Notes: generated by a model from the letters alone, not told the origin. A stretch of 64,000 nt of DNA from Fulvivirga lutea (GCF_017068455.1 NZ_CP070608.1:606501-670500), one strand, 5' to 3'. Shown: positions 33,726 through 42,841, numbered from the stretch's first letter. A program made the numbers and translations.

Positions 33726-35516
33726 TTACTCCTCTAGGTACTCCTCAGCAGACATCTGTTTATCATATAATTCTTTGTATGAACCGTTAATTGCCATCAG
33801 TTCATCGTGAGTGCCTTTTTCAACTATTTGGCCATCATCAAGCACTACAATTTTGTCCGCCAATTTAGCTGAAGAAACCCTATGGGAGATGATGATAGTA
33901 GTTCTGCCTTTCATGATCTTCTTCATACTGTTAAGTATAGTATTCTCCGTTTTCATATCAACGGCTGAAAGCGCATCATCCAGCATTAATATTTTCGGAT
34001 TTCGAGCAACTGCTCTGGCAATGGATACGCGCTGTTTCTGGCCTCCACTAAGTGTTATGCCACGTTCACCCACCCGAGTATTGAACCCATTAGGGAAGTC
34101 CATGATATTGCCATAAACATCTGCATCTTTTGCTGCTTTTATAACAGTTTCCTCGTCCGACTCATCACTACCGAAAGCAATGTTATTAAATATGGTATCA
34201 CTGAATAAAAATACGTCTTGTGGCACGTACCCAATCTGACTTCGAAGACCTACCACATCGTATTTGTCGATGGTTTCACCATCAATTTTCACTTCACCAG
34301 AAGTGGTGTCATACATTCGGCTGATCAGGTTCGCAATGGTACTCTTGCCCGAACCTGTCGTTCCGATAATTGCTAATGACTCTCCAGGATTTACGCTGAA
34401 TGTTATATCCTTCAAGGCTTCAATTCCGGAATCAGGATATACAAACCCAACATCTTTGAATTCGATTTTACCATCTAACTCTTTTTTAATTCCCTCTGAA
34501 GAAACAATATCATTCTTCGTTTTAAGAAACTCATTAAGCCTTTTCTGTGAAGCTGCGGCACGTTGTATAATACTACTTACCCATCCTAAAGAGGTTACCG
34601 GCCAGGTAAGCAAGTTTACATAAATGATAAACTCCGCAATGTTGCCGAAGGTCAGGGTACCTTCAATCACCTGAGCACTGCCGGCATAAATAGTGAGAAT
34701 AGTACTGAGGCCAATCAAGGCCATTATTAAAGGAAAGAACAATGCCTGAACTCTGGTCAAGTCAAGCGATTTTTCTTTATAGTCATTGCTCTCTATAGCA
34801 AACTTGTTAATCGAGTCATTTTCGCGTGTAAATGATTTCAAGACTCTAATTCCTGAAAATGCCTCCTGCACATAAGTCGATAATCCACTTTGACTTATTT
34901 GTATTTCTTCTGACCGTTTATTAATAATATTATTCACATAATAGATGCTTACCGATAGAATTGGCAATGGAATGAGCGCGTACATTGTTAATTCCACATT
35001 AATAGAAAACATATAGGGAATCAGCATGGCAAACAATGTTATAAGGCTCAATCCATACATAATAGAAGGCCCAAGATACATTCTCACTTTGCTCACATCT
35101 TCGGAGATCCTGTTCATTAAATCTCCTGTATTATTTCTTCTGTAAAAACTTAGTGGTAACGATTGGTAATGCGAATAGATTTCATTTTTCAAATCATACT
35201 CCACCAGGCGAGACATCACAATAATTGTTTGGCGAACCATAAATAAGAACGCCCCTCGCAAAAGAGCCATCAATAAAATAATTCCTCCATAAATGAGGAT
35301 GCTCAAAGCAAACGTTTCATACATGCTTTGCTGTAGCTCCAGGTTTTGAAAAGATTTATAAATTAATATATTGTCTCCCACAAGATCCAATGCATATCTC
35401 ACGAGCTGTGCAGGTATAATCTGAAAGATGTTGGAGATAATAATGAAAAGGATACCTAATGCCAGATGGTACTTATATTTCCAAAGATATTTATTTAGAT
35501 AGCTGAGTTCTTTCAT
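33726..35516 (-). CDS. ABC exporter, fused membrane and ATPase domains
   Basis: 596 residues: exporter membrane domain (about 15-325) and ATPase (about 345-590) with Walker A GTTGSGKST, signature LSGGQKQR, Walker B ILMLDDALSAVD and the SHRVSS switch. The Walker B has Asp-Asp (LDDALSAVD) where LDEATSALD is usual, so the catalytic glutamate position is Asp; this may slow hydrolysis and is often seen in one half of heterodimeric exporters. Tail to tail with the previous gene without any gap. Confidence 0.9.
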   Translation of the reverse strand: MKELSYLNKYLWKYKYHLALGILFIIISNIFQIIPAQLVRYALDLVGDNILIYKSFQNLELQQSMYETFALSILIYGGIILLMALLRGAFLFMVRQTIIVMSRLVEYDLKNEIYSHYQSLPLSFYRRNNTGDLMNRISEDVSKVRMYLGPSIMYGLSLITLFAMLIPYMFSINVELTMYALIPLPILSVSIYYVNNIINKRSEEIQISQSGLSTYVQEAFSGIRVLKSFTRENDSINKFAIESNDYKEKSLDLTRVQALFFPLIMALIGLSTILTIYAGSAQVIEGTLTFGNIAEFIIYVNLLTWPVTSLGWVSSIIQRAAASQKRLNEFLKTKNDIVSSEGIKKELDGKIEFKDVGFVYPDSGIEALKDITFSVNPGESLAIIGTTGSGKSTIANLISRMYDTTSGEVKIDGETIDKYDVVGLRSQIGYVPQDVFLFSDTIFNNIAFGSDESDEETVIKAAKDADVYGNIMDFPNGFNTRVGERGITLSGGQKQRVSIARAVARNPKILMLDDALSAVDMKTENTILNSMKKIMKGRTTIIISHRVSSAKLADKIVVLDDGQIVEKGTHDELMAINGSYKELYDKQMSAEEYLEE

Positions 35517-35576
35517 AGAAAGCTTTCAAATACAACGCATTGAGTTGCGAATGGTTGTTTCAATCGTTTGCTTTGA

Positions 35577-35606
35577 TTGAATTATTATAAAAAAGGATTA
35601 ATTTTG
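35577..35606 (+). promoter_or_regulatory. Putative promoter of the leucine dehydrogenase gene
   Basis: TTG (35577-35579), 19 bases, TAATTTTG (35599-35606). Both fit the phylum's -33 and TAnnTTTG -7 boxes, with start of the coding region 71 bases downstream. Confidence 0.55.
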
Positions 35607-35676
35607 CGCCACAATTTTCATGAGACTATCTCTTTTGATCGGCTCAAAACTACAACAAACAACTAATTAGCGCATT

Positions 35677-36780
35677 ATGATGGATGTAAAAGAAATGGAA
35701 AAGGTAGAGGGAGGATTTCTGTTTTCAGAGGTCTCTAAGTTAGGTCATGAGCAGGTAGTATTCTGTTATGATGAACCCACCGGATTGAAAGCCATTATTG
35801 GAATTCATAACACCGTATTGGGTCCGGCATGTGGCGGTACCAGAATGTGGAATTACACCAACGAGCAAGAAGCTCTTACCGATGTTTTACGTCTATCCAG
35901 AGGTATGACCTACAAATCGGCTATTTCAGGATTGAACTTTGGTGGTGGTAAGGCAGTGATTATTGGTGATGCCACAACAATGAAAACTGAAGGGTTTTTA
36001 AGAAGATTCGGAAAGTTTGTTGAGAGCCTTGGTGGAAAATACATCACTGCGGAAGATGTGAATATGAAAACCCGTGATATGGAAATCATAGGTATGGAAA
36101 CGAAATATGTAACTGGCCTACCGGAAGTAAGGGGCGGTGGTGGAGATCCATCTCCTGTAACGGCTTATGGTACATATCTGGGCATGAAAGCTACTGCCAA
36201 AAAAGTATTTGGATCTGATAGCCTTACAGGTAAAAAAGTGGCCGTTCAAGGCGTTGGTCAGGTGGGTATGTACTTAGTGGAGCATCTGGCAAAAGAAAAT
36301 GCCAAATTATATATCACAGATATTTCTGAGGCTAAGCTAAAGACTATCTCAGAAAAGTTTGGTGCCACTGTGGTTGGGATGGACGAAGTGTATGATTTAA
36401 ATGTCGACATCTACGCACCATGTGCATTGGGAGCTACTATTAATGATGATACTATTGAAAGACTAAAATGCCAGATGATTGCCGGTGCTGCTAATAACCA
36501 GTTGGCCGATGAAAAGAAACACGGCTATATGTTAGTAGATAAAGGCATTACTTACGCGCCAGATTTCTTAATTAATGCAGGTGGTATCATTAACGTTTAT
36601 GAGGAATATTTAGGCAATTACAATAGAGAAAGTGCTTATCTGCAAGCAGAAAATATTTACAATACGTGTTTAAACATCTTTGATGTTGCTGAAAGCGAAA
36701 ATATATCTACTCAAGATGCGGCTATTAAGCTAGCTGAAAAGAGAATTTCAGATATCGGTAACGTTAGATTGCCGAGATAA
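35677..36780 (+). CDS. Leucine dehydrogenase (Glu/Leu/Phe/Val dehydrogenase family)
   Basis: 367 residues. Substrate and catalytic lysines K80 (MTYKSAISG) and K92 (GGGKAVI) in the N-terminal domain, then the NAD-binding domain with GVGQVGMYL and APCALGATIND. Interconverts branched-chain amino acids and 2-oxo acids with NADH. The TYK and GGGK spacing and the length match leucine dehydrogenase better than glutamate dehydrogenase (about 420-450 residues). A hairpin (36811-36838) follows. Confidence 0.9.
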   Translation: MMDVKEMEKVEGGFLFSEVSKLGHEQVVFCYDEPTGLKAIIGIHNTVLGPACGGTRMWNYTNEQEALTDVLRLSRGMTYKSAISGLNFGGGKAVIIGDATTMKTEGFLRRFGKFVESLGGKYITAEDVNMKTRDMEIIGMETKYVTGLPEVRGGGGDPSPVTAYGTYLGMKATAKKVFGSDSLTGKKVAVQGVGQVGMYLVEHLAKENAKLYITDISEAKLKTISEKFGATVVGMDEVYDLNVDIYAPCALGATINDDTIERLKCQMIAGAANNQLADEKKHGYMLVDKGITYAPDFLINAGGIINVYEEYLGNYNRESAYLQAENIYNTCLNIFDVAESENISTQDAAIKLAEKRISDIGNVRLPR

Positions 36781-36800
36781 AATTAAATACCCTAATTTTG
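36769..36800 (+). promoter_or_regulatory. Putative promoter of the nusB cluster
   Basis: TTG (36769-36771), 21 bases, TAATTTTG (36793-36800). The -33 part lies in the last codons of the leucine dehydrogenase gene. Transcripts starting here would begin just before the 36811-36838 hairpin. Confidence 0.5.
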
Positions 36801-36810
36801 CGGTCTTGAA

Positions 36811-36838
36811 AGTGGTGGCTTCTTGCCACCGCTTTTGT
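36811..36838 (+). terminator. Hairpin with T-run between leucine dehydrogenase and nusB
   Basis: AGTGGTGGC (36811-36819) pairs with GCCACCGCT (36825-36833), one G-T pair, followed by TTTGTT. It may terminate the upstream gene. Since a promoter-like box stands upstream of it (36793-36800), it could also act on the nusB leader. Confidence 0.65.
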
Positions 36839-36872
36839 TAGAAACAAAAAGGTTTTTAATTCAATACTGTAA

Positions 36873-38012
36873 ATGCTCAATAGACGCACCCTACGCATCA
36901 AAGCGATGCAAACTCTTTTTGCCTACAAGCAAAGCCAGGAAGCTAATTATGCTCTTGCCTTAGATTTTATTGCCGAAACATTCTCGCCCGATTTAAATTC
37001 AATGGAGGTACAGGATAAAGAGCAGTTAAAAAAGGATAAAGCGGAAGCTTCCAAAATATTTAAAACTCACTTCGAAGAAAAAGACTATCAGGCAGAGGCT
37101 GATAACAATATAGAGTCTGTTGTGGAAGAGGCGATAAGAGACTATCACAAAAGAAACCTGAAAGATCAGAAGCACTTTAATAAAACGATGATTCAGGAGG
37201 CTGAGAAAATAGTGGATCGCTATATTCTCATCCTATTGTTAATAGTTGAGTTTGCAGACTTAGCAGAAAAAGATCATAAACTCAATCAAACAACCTTTGT
37301 TAAAAATTTGTTAATCAAAGCCATAAGGTTCAATAAGTCTGTTGAAACACTTAGCTTGAGGCGAAATTTAAATTGGTCTAACGAGACTGATCATTTAAGA
37401 CAGTGGTTTAAAGATATTTTAAAAACTGACGAAAAATATAAAGAGTATGTGAAGCTGGAAAACGCGTCTTTTAAAGATGATCAGGAAATAGTGCTTCACA
37501 TTGCTAAAAATATCATTTTCAAAAATGAGCTGATCGAAGGCTTTATGGAAGAAAGTGATATTAATTGGGATGAGGACAGAGCCATAATAAAAAGCTTGGT
37601 AACCAAAACCCTAAAGTCAATCCCCGAAGAAGATGTAAATGAAGAATTTGAACTTCAAGAACTTTCTTACAACTGGGAAGATGACAAAACGTTCTTTCAG
37701 AAGCTGTTTGAAGAGAGTATAAAAGTAGAGGAAGCATATAACTCACTTATAGCGGAAAAGACTAAAAACTGGGATATTGAACGAATTGCCGCCACCGATA
37801 AAGTAATTATCGAAATGGCAATAGCAGAAATGATCAATTTCCCCAGTATTCCTGTTAAAGTGACAATTAATGAATATATTGAGGTGGCCAAAAGATACAG
37901 TACTCCCAAAAGTAAAGTTTTCATTAACGGTGTGTTAGATGTAATAGCCGGAGAGTTGGAAAATAGAGGAGTAATAAGAAAAAGTGGCCGTGGATTAATA
38001 GACAATAAATAA
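36873..38012 (+). CDS. nusB: Transcription antitermination protein NusB, long Bacteroidota form
   Basis: 379 residues, about 2.5 times the usual 140. The N-terminus has the family start (LNRRTLRIKAMQTLFAYKQS) and the C-terminal third carries the rest of the fold (WDIERIAATDKVIIEMAIAEM, PVKVTINEYIEVAKRYS, FINGVLDVIAGE). A long charged insert of about 200 residues lies between, as recalled for other Bacteroidota NusB proteins. It would bind boxA RNA with NusE/S10 in rRNA antitermination. It leads a collinear run with ytxH, DUF1573, yajC, ybbR and coaE. Confidence 0.88.
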   Translation: MLNRRTLRIKAMQTLFAYKQSQEANYALALDFIAETFSPDLNSMEVQDKEQLKKDKAEASKIFKTHFEEKDYQAEADNNIESVVEEAIRDYHKRNLKDQKHFNKTMIQEAEKIVDRYILILLLIVEFADLAEKDHKLNQTTFVKNLLIKAIRFNKSVETLSLRRNLNWSNETDHLRQWFKDILKTDEKYKEYVKLENASFKDDQEIVLHIAKNIIFKNELIEGFMEESDINWDEDRAIIKSLVTKTLKSIPEEDVNEEFELQELSYNWEDDKTFFQKLFEESIKVEEAYNSLIAEKTKNWDIERIAATDKVIIEMAIAEMINFPSIPVKVTINEYIEVAKRYSTPKSKVFINGVLDVIAGELENRGVIRKSGRGLIDNK

Positions 38013-38019
38013 AAATAGT

Positions 38020-38334
38020 ATGAGCAAGAAATCAGGAAACACTTTTATGGCTTTTCTTCTTGGAGCAGCTACAGGTGCAATAGTAGGAATACTTTATGCA
38101 CCGGATAAAGGGTCTAATACAAGAGACAAATTAACTTACAGGTTGGATAAGTATAAGACTATGCTTGAAGATCTGCTTGATGATTTGGTGAATCACAAAG
38201 ATGGCCCGTTAAGCGAAGCAAAAACTCATGGCGAAAAAGTTGTGAACGATGCGAAAGAAAAAGCTGAAAGATTATTAGAGGATGTGGATGAGTTGATCAG
38301 CCACATAAAAGGAGGAGAAAAAGAGAAAAGTTAA
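38020..38334 (+). CDS. YtxH-domain small membrane protein
   Basis: 104 residues. An N-terminal glycine-rich TM helix (FMAFLLGAATGAIVGILYAPDKG, about 7-29) is the YtxH hallmark, followed by a helical, charged tail (LEDLLDDL, VVNDAKEKAERLLEDVDELI) likely to form a coiled coil. Function is not known; related proteins respond to stress in other phyla. It starts 7 bases after nusB. Confidence 0.88.
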   Translation: MSKKSGNTFMAFLLGAATGAIVGILYAPDKGSNTRDKLTYRLDKYKTMLEDLLDDLVNHKDGPLSEAKTHGEKVVNDAKEKAERLLEDVDELISHIKGGEKEKS

Positions 38335-38376
38335 AAATCTTTAGAATAAAAGTTTAAAACCTAAATTACAATTAAA

Positions 38377-38907
38377 ATGAACAGAGTTATGAAATCTGCA
38401 CTAGCAATTGGTCTGTTGGCTTTTGTTTTTGGTGCATGCGGTAGCGATAAAGACGCTGAAAAAAGAATCGCAGAATTAGAAAGCAAGTTGGAAAAGCTTG
38501 AGTCTAGCAAGCCAGGTGCTGCTACTCCGGCTCAGCCTGAAGAAAAGCCTGAAGGCCCTCTTCCAGCGTTTGAATTTGCTGAAGAAGAGCATGACTTCGG
38601 TACAATTAACGAAGGTGATGTTGTTGAGCACACTTTTACATTTACTAACACTGGTGAAGCACCATTAATCATTCAGAGTGCAAAAGGTTCTTGTGGCTGT
38701 ACAGTGCCAACATGGCCTAAAGAGCCAATTCCTGTTGGAGGAACTGGTGAAATTGTAGCTAAATTTGACAGCAAAGGGAAGCCAAACATCCAAAACAAAA
38801 CAGTTACTATTACTGCTAACACTTGGCCTAAAAACTCTACGTTAAGAATTAAGGCTATGGTAACTCCTGCTGCTAAAGATGAAGCAGCTGAAGGACCAGT
38901 GAAATAA
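38377..38907 (+). CDS. DUF1573 lipoprotein
   Basis: 176 residues. Signal and lipobox (VFGAC at about 17-21), a charged coiled-coil segment (KRIAELESKLEKLES), a proline-rich linker, then one DUF1573 domain (about 70-165: FEEEHDFGTI-like start, HTFTFTNTGEAPLII, SCGCTVP, and GGTGEIVAKFDSKGK). These Ig-like domains occur in many Bacteroidota secreted proteins; their role is unknown. A terminator follows at 38937, so yajC may be transcribed separately. Confidence 0.88.
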   Translation: MNRVMKSALAIGLLAFVFGACGSDKDAEKRIAELESKLEKLESSKPGAATPAQPEEKPEGPLPAFEFAEEEHDFGTINEGDVVEHTFTFTNTGEAPLIIQSAKGSCGCTVPTWPKEPIPVGGTGEIVAKFDSKGKPNIQNKTVTITANTWPKNSTLRIKAMVTPAAKDEAAEGPVK

Positions 38908-38936
38908 TCAGCTAAGATAAATAGTCTATATTTGCG

Positions 38937-38974
38937 CATCCCAACTTCGTAAGGAGTTGGGATGTGTTGTTTTT
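38937..38974 (+). terminator. Strong hairpin with T-rich tail
   Basis: CATCCCAACT (38937-38946) is exactly complementary to AGTTGGGATG (38955-38964), loop of 8, followed by TGTTGTTTTT. It lies between the DUF1573 and yajC genes. A TATATTTG box (38927-38934) stands just before it. Confidence 0.85.
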
Positions 38975-39008
38975 ATTAATTTATTTTACTTAAAACTTAA
39001 ACTTACTA

Positions 39009-39326
39009 ATGGTAAATTCTATTTTACTTCAGGCTGCAGAAGGCAGTGGACTTTCATCACTAATCTTATTTGGAGGTATTGCCATCGTTTTTTACTTCTT
39101 CATGATCAGGCCTCAGCAAAAGAAGCAAAAACAACAAAAGAAATTTATTGAGGAAATTAAAAGAGGCGACAATGTTGTTACGATTGGTGGTATACATGGT
39201 AAAGTGTTGTCTACTGATGAAACGACTATAGTATTAGAAGTAGATAAAGGTGTTAAAATAACTTTTAACCGCACTGCCATATCAATGGACTCTTCCAGCT
39301 CGTTAGTTGAAGGAGAAAACAAATAA
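39009..39326 (+). CDS. yajC: Preprotein translocase subunit YajC
   Basis: 105 residues: one TM helix (about 17-33, [20 protein letters not shown]) followed by the basic stretch KKQKQQKK and the conserved [18 protein letters not shown] and [15 protein letters not shown]. Accessory to SecDF at the inner membrane. Its stop overlaps the ybbR start. Confidence 0.93.
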   Translation: MVNSILLQAAEGSGLSSLILFGGIAIVFYFFMIRPQQKKQKQQKKFIEEIKRGDNVVTIGGIHGKVLSTDETTIVLEVDKGVKITFNRTAISMDSSSSLVEGENK

Positions 39327-40291
39327 TGTTGAATAAAATCAAAGCGATACTGCCTTCTTTAACTCCTGAAAGGATAAAGAACATTCGGGTAATATCGCTT
39401 TGTGTTTTGGCAGCGGCAACCTTCTGGTTTCTTAATGCCCTTAATGATTCTTATTCTACCACATTCCGGTACCCCATTGAGTTTGCCTATGACAAAGACA
39501 AGTATATTGCCATTAGCGAACCACCTACCGATGTGCAGATTAATCTTAGTGGATTAGGTTGGAACTTGTTCAGAAATAACCTCGGTATAAAAACTACTCC
39601 TGTAACCATTCGCCTCGATAACCCTACAGAAGTAAAGAAACTTCCGGGCTCGAGCCTGTTAGGAACCATTACCGACCAACTACCTGACTTTGATGTCAAT
39701 TTTGTACTTACTGATACACTCGTTTTAAATATTGATAAAAGAGCAAGTAAGCGTTACGCCCTAAAGGTTGATAGCAGTTCTATTCAGCTTTCAGAAAATT
39801 ATTGGGTGACCAGTTCAATCGCTTATACGCCAGATTCAATTACTCTTCATGGCCCTGCCTCACTTTTAGATAAAATGGAAAGCCCGTTACTAGTTAAAGT
39901 ACCTCAGGATGAAATTGATGAAAATTTTAATGAGGAAATCCCAATTGAAATTGAGAATAACAGGCTGATTTCGAGAAACCCGCCAACCATGAGCATTGCC
40001 TTTAGTGTGGAAGAATACCTGGAGGTAACAAAGGATATCCCTATTTCTCCGGTTAACTTCCCACCCGATAGCTCTGCTTATTTGCAATCGCCAACAATTA
40101 CTTTAAAGTATAAAGTTAGTGCAAGTAAAGAGCCTGATATTGTGTTGTCTAATTTCAAGGTAAAAGCTGACTTAAAATTGATGAATCCTAAAGACTCTCT
40201 CACTTCTCTTCAACTATTATCATTCCCAAGCTTCATTAGAGATGTGAAGTTGGAAAAGGATTCTGCCAAGGTAGTGTTCAATGAAAGATAA
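39326..40291 (+). CDS. YbbR-like (CdaR-type) membrane protein
   Basis: 321 residues. One TM helix (about 22-39, VISLCVLAAATFWFLNAL) and then an exported part with repeated YbbR-like strands (YPIEFAYDKDKY, TPVTIRLDNPTEV, ALKVDSSSIQL, TPDSITLHGPASLLDK). In Firmicutes YbbR/CdaR regulates a diadenylate cyclase; no cyclase gene lies here, so the partner is unknown. Overlaps yajC by one base and coaE by 11. Confidence 0.82.
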   Translation: MLNKIKAILPSLTPERIKNIRVISLCVLAAATFWFLNALNDSYSTTFRYPIEFAYDKDKYIAISEPPTDVQINLSGLGWNLFRNNLGIKTTPVTIRLDNPTEVKKLPGSSLLGTITDQLPDFDVNFVLTDTLVLNIDKRASKRYALKVDSSSIQLSENYWVTSSIAYTPDSITLHGPASLLDKMESPLLVKVPQDEIDENFNEEIPIEIENNRLISRNPPTMSIAFSVEEYLEVTKDIPISPVNFPPDSSAYLQSPTITLKYKVSASKEPDIVLSNFKVKADLKLMNPKDSLTSLQLLSFPSFIRDVKLEKDSAKVVFNER

Positions 40292-40886
40292 CTTACTCAA
40301 AGTTGGTATAACTGGCGGAATTGGTTCCGGTAAAAGTTTGATTTGTAAAATCTTTTCGAAACTCGGCATTCCAATTTATGATGCTGATTCACGAGCTAAA
40401 TGGCTGAACAACAACGATCCTTTAATTCGTGAAAAAATTATAGAAAACTTTGGGGAGGAATCGTATCATAAGGGTGAGCTGAATCGTGATTATATCTCAA
40501 AAATTGTATTTAATGATACCGCCAAACTGGAGTTGTTAAATAGTATCATTCACCCCGCTGTTGGTAGGGATTTTAAAAATTGGTGTGAACAACAAAATAG
40601 CCCTTATATTATTAAAGAGGCTGCTTTAATGTTTGAATCAGGCTCATACAAAGCTCTGGATAAGGTAATTACCGTGAGTGCTTCTCGAGAACTAAGAATC
40701 GAACGGGTTCTAAAACGAGACCCATTTAGAGACAAAGCACAAATTGAATCTATCATTAATAAGCAGTTGAGTGAAGAGGAAAGGTTAAAGCGTTCGGATT
40801 ATGTTATTAAGAATGATGAGCATGAATTAGTCATCCCACAGGTACTTAAACTTCATAAAGAGTTACTTGACCTAACAAACCACTAG
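40281..40886 (+). CDS. coaE: Dephospho-CoA kinase
   Basis: 201 residues. P-loop GITGGIGSGKS at about 8-18, the DADSRAKWL segment and the HPAVGRDF and EAALMFESG motifs. It phosphorylates dephospho-CoA in the last step of CoA synthesis. Starts inside ybbR and ends 15 bases inside the 3' end of the convergent lipid kinase gene. Confidence 0.93.
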   Translation: MKDNLLKVGITGGIGSGKSLICKIFSKLGIPIYDADSRAKWLNNNDPLIREKIIENFGEESYHKGELNRDYISKIVFNDTAKLELLNSIIHPAVGRDFKNWCEQQNSPYIIKEAALMFESGSYKALDKVITVSASRELRIERVLKRDPFRDKAQIESIINKQLSEEERLKRSDYVIKNDEHELVIPQVLKLHKELLDLTNH

Positions 40887-41738
40887 TATCTGATCAGGTA
40901 AAACCTCTACTTTCACTTTCTTAAACTTTCCAATCGGTTCACCATCAATTTGTAGATGCTCGGGTTGCTCTCCTGTAACAGTAATTTTTTCAGTACCCAC
41001 AATTTTCACGAAAGGCGAATAATTCAGCCGGCCTACAAAAAATAAGTATGTTAATCTAAAAAAGGCATACCACGGATAGGGTTGAAATATGCAGACCTCA
41101 AATTTTCTATCCCCTAACTCCCCAACCGGATTTACAATTGCTCCCGTTCCGTATTTTTTAGCATTAGCAAATACCACCATCTCCGCTTTGTACTGAAAAA
41201 AATCATTCTCAAAGTCGAATGAATAATTAATAGCCTTTTTGGAAAAGAAGGTTTGAAAAAAATGCTTGAAATAGGATACCATGCCCCTGCTATTATCGCC
41301 CTCAAACCTTCGAATAAGTTTTGCATTCAGCCCTATATCGCTCAAATGAATACATAAAAATTCATCATTAACTCTTAACACATCCACAGTGCGCACCTTG
41401 GGGTTGTTATAGAGGTTAATCGCCTGATTTATATCCGCAGGTATTTCCAATTCCGTTGCCAGACCATTTGCTGAGCCAAGTGGAATAATACCAAGTTTAA
41501 TGTCCTTACCAATAATGCATTTTACAACCAGATTAACGGTGCCATCTCCTCCACAAGCCACTGTTATTTCAGGGCTCACATCATCAAGCTTCTCATTTAA
41601 TTTGGTTTCATCATCTTCGCCTGTCGTTTCAAAAAATGAAATTTCGTTTGAGCCCAATATTTTTGTAATGTCATTCTTTAAGTGACCTTTATCAGTATCC
41701 CCGGCAATCGGATTTATTACAAACAGTATTTTTCCCAT
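40872..41738 (-). CDS. Diacylglycerol kinase-family lipid kinase
   Basis: 288 residues. NPIAGDTDKG at the start, GGDGTVN nucleotide loop (about 62-68), PLGSANGLA, the RRFEGD segment and C-terminal QIDGEP motif of the DAGK/YegS/sphingosine kinase fold. It would phosphorylate a lipid at the inner face of the membrane; substrate not set. Convergent overlap of 15 bases with coaE. Confidence 0.9.
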   Translation of the reverse strand: MGKILFVINPIAGDTDKGHLKNDITKILGSNEISFFETTGEDDETKLNEKLDDVSPEITVACGGDGTVNLVVKCIIGKDIKLGIIPLGSANGLATELEIPADINQAINLYNNPKVRTVDVLRVNDEFLCIHLSDIGLNAKLIRRFEGDNSRGMVSYFKHFFQTFFSKKAINYSFDFENDFFQYKAEMVVFANAKKYGTGAIVNPVGELGDRKFEVCIFQPYPWYAFFRLTYLFFVGRLNYSPFVKIVGTEKITVTGEQPEHLQIDGEPIGKFKKVKVEVLPDQILVVC

Positions 41739-41836
41739 CGAATTAATAATCCTAAATTAAGGTTTATTGTTGTTAACAAAGAAAATACACTATTAGAACA
41801 CCTGCATCATTTATAACGCGACTAATAAGAAAGTTA

Positions 41837-42841
41837 TTGGGACTATTAAGCCCCCCGGCAATACTGGCATATAAAGGTTATAGTAATGGGAACAGGGTTT
41901 ACGTTCAGGGGCATGTGCTTTTTGATCGTTTGTTAAAGGAGAGCCAGGCTGATGATAAGAAAAGAAAGAATTTTCTGGCGATGATCAGTCGCTATCTGGG
42001 AAAAACCATAGCAGATGTTGAACTAGAAATAACCTTTTACAATATAAAACAAAAGGCCATTACCGATGAGCGCGGAATGTTCAAAAGCTCATTTAATATT
42101 TCAGACCTTTCTGAAGGTTGGCACACCATTCACTACCGGGTGGTTGGTGGTTTGGAACACGATCAGGAAATAGTTGCAACCAGTGAAGTATTAGTTGCCA
42201 ATAGATCGAGTGAATACATCATTGTGTCAGACATTGACGATACTGTATTGGTAAGTTATGCCACCAGAGTTCTGAGAAAATTGAGGTTAATCTTACTTAA
42301 AAACTCAAAAACCCGCTTGCCTTTTGAAGGTGTTGCCAAATTTTATGAAGCACTGCAAGCTGGTAAAAATATCAACTCTAAAAACCCATTGTTTTATGTG
42401 AGCAGTAGCGAGTGGAACCTTTACGATTTCCTTGAAGATTTTTTCGAAGTACGAGGTATTCCAAAAGGGCCGATGATGCTTCAGGAATTAAAAACCAGTT
42501 TATGGAAAATTATTTTCTCTGGAGGTGGCACGCATAGTCACAAAAAAGAAAGCATCGCACAGCTATTAAATACCTTTCCTGAACAGAAGTTTATTTTAAT
42601 TGGTGATAGTGGACAACGTGATGCGGAAATTTATACGTCACTTGCCAAAGAGCATCCTGGAAGAATTGAATTAATATATATCCGAGATGTGAACAAGTCC
42701 AAGAAAAATAAGAAAATTAACTCTTCAACTGCCGGGCTTAGTGAAACTGAGTTGATTATTGTTAAAGATTCTTACGAAGCAGCAGATCATGCTTTTCAGC
42801 GAAATCTTATCGCTAACAAAATAAAAAAAGACCAGCTATAA
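41837..42841 (+). CDS. App1-type phosphatidate phosphatase-like protein (DUF2183)
   Basis: 334 residues. The catalytic HAD-like motif DIDDTVL lies at about 132-138 (VSDIDDTV), preceded by a beta-rich N-terminal half and followed by VSSSEWNLYDFLEDFF, the basic KTSLWK segment and LIGDSGQRDAEIY, all typical of DUF2183/App1. App1 of yeast removes phosphate from phosphatidate; here the substrate is inferred only. Start is TTG 41837: an in-frame stop lies at 41774 and no ATG occurs between. It is divergent from the lipid kinase, with a possible functional link in lipid phosphate turnover. Confidence 0.85.
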   Translation: MGLLSPPAILAYKGYSNGNRVYVQGHVLFDRLLKESQADDKKRKNFLAMISRYLGKTIADVELEITFYNIKQKAITDERGMFKSSFNISDLSEGWHTIHYRVVGGLEHDQEIVATSEVLVANRSSEYIIVSDIDDTVLVSYATRVLRKLRLILLKNSKTRLPFEGVAKFYEALQAGKNINSKNPLFYVSSSEWNLYDFLEDFFEVRGIPKGPMMLQELKTSLWKIIFSGGGTHSHKKESIAQLLNTFPEQKFILIGDSGQRDAEIYTSLAKEHPGRIELIYIRDVNKSKKNKKINSSTAGLSETELIIVKDSYEAADHAFQRNLIANKIKKDQL

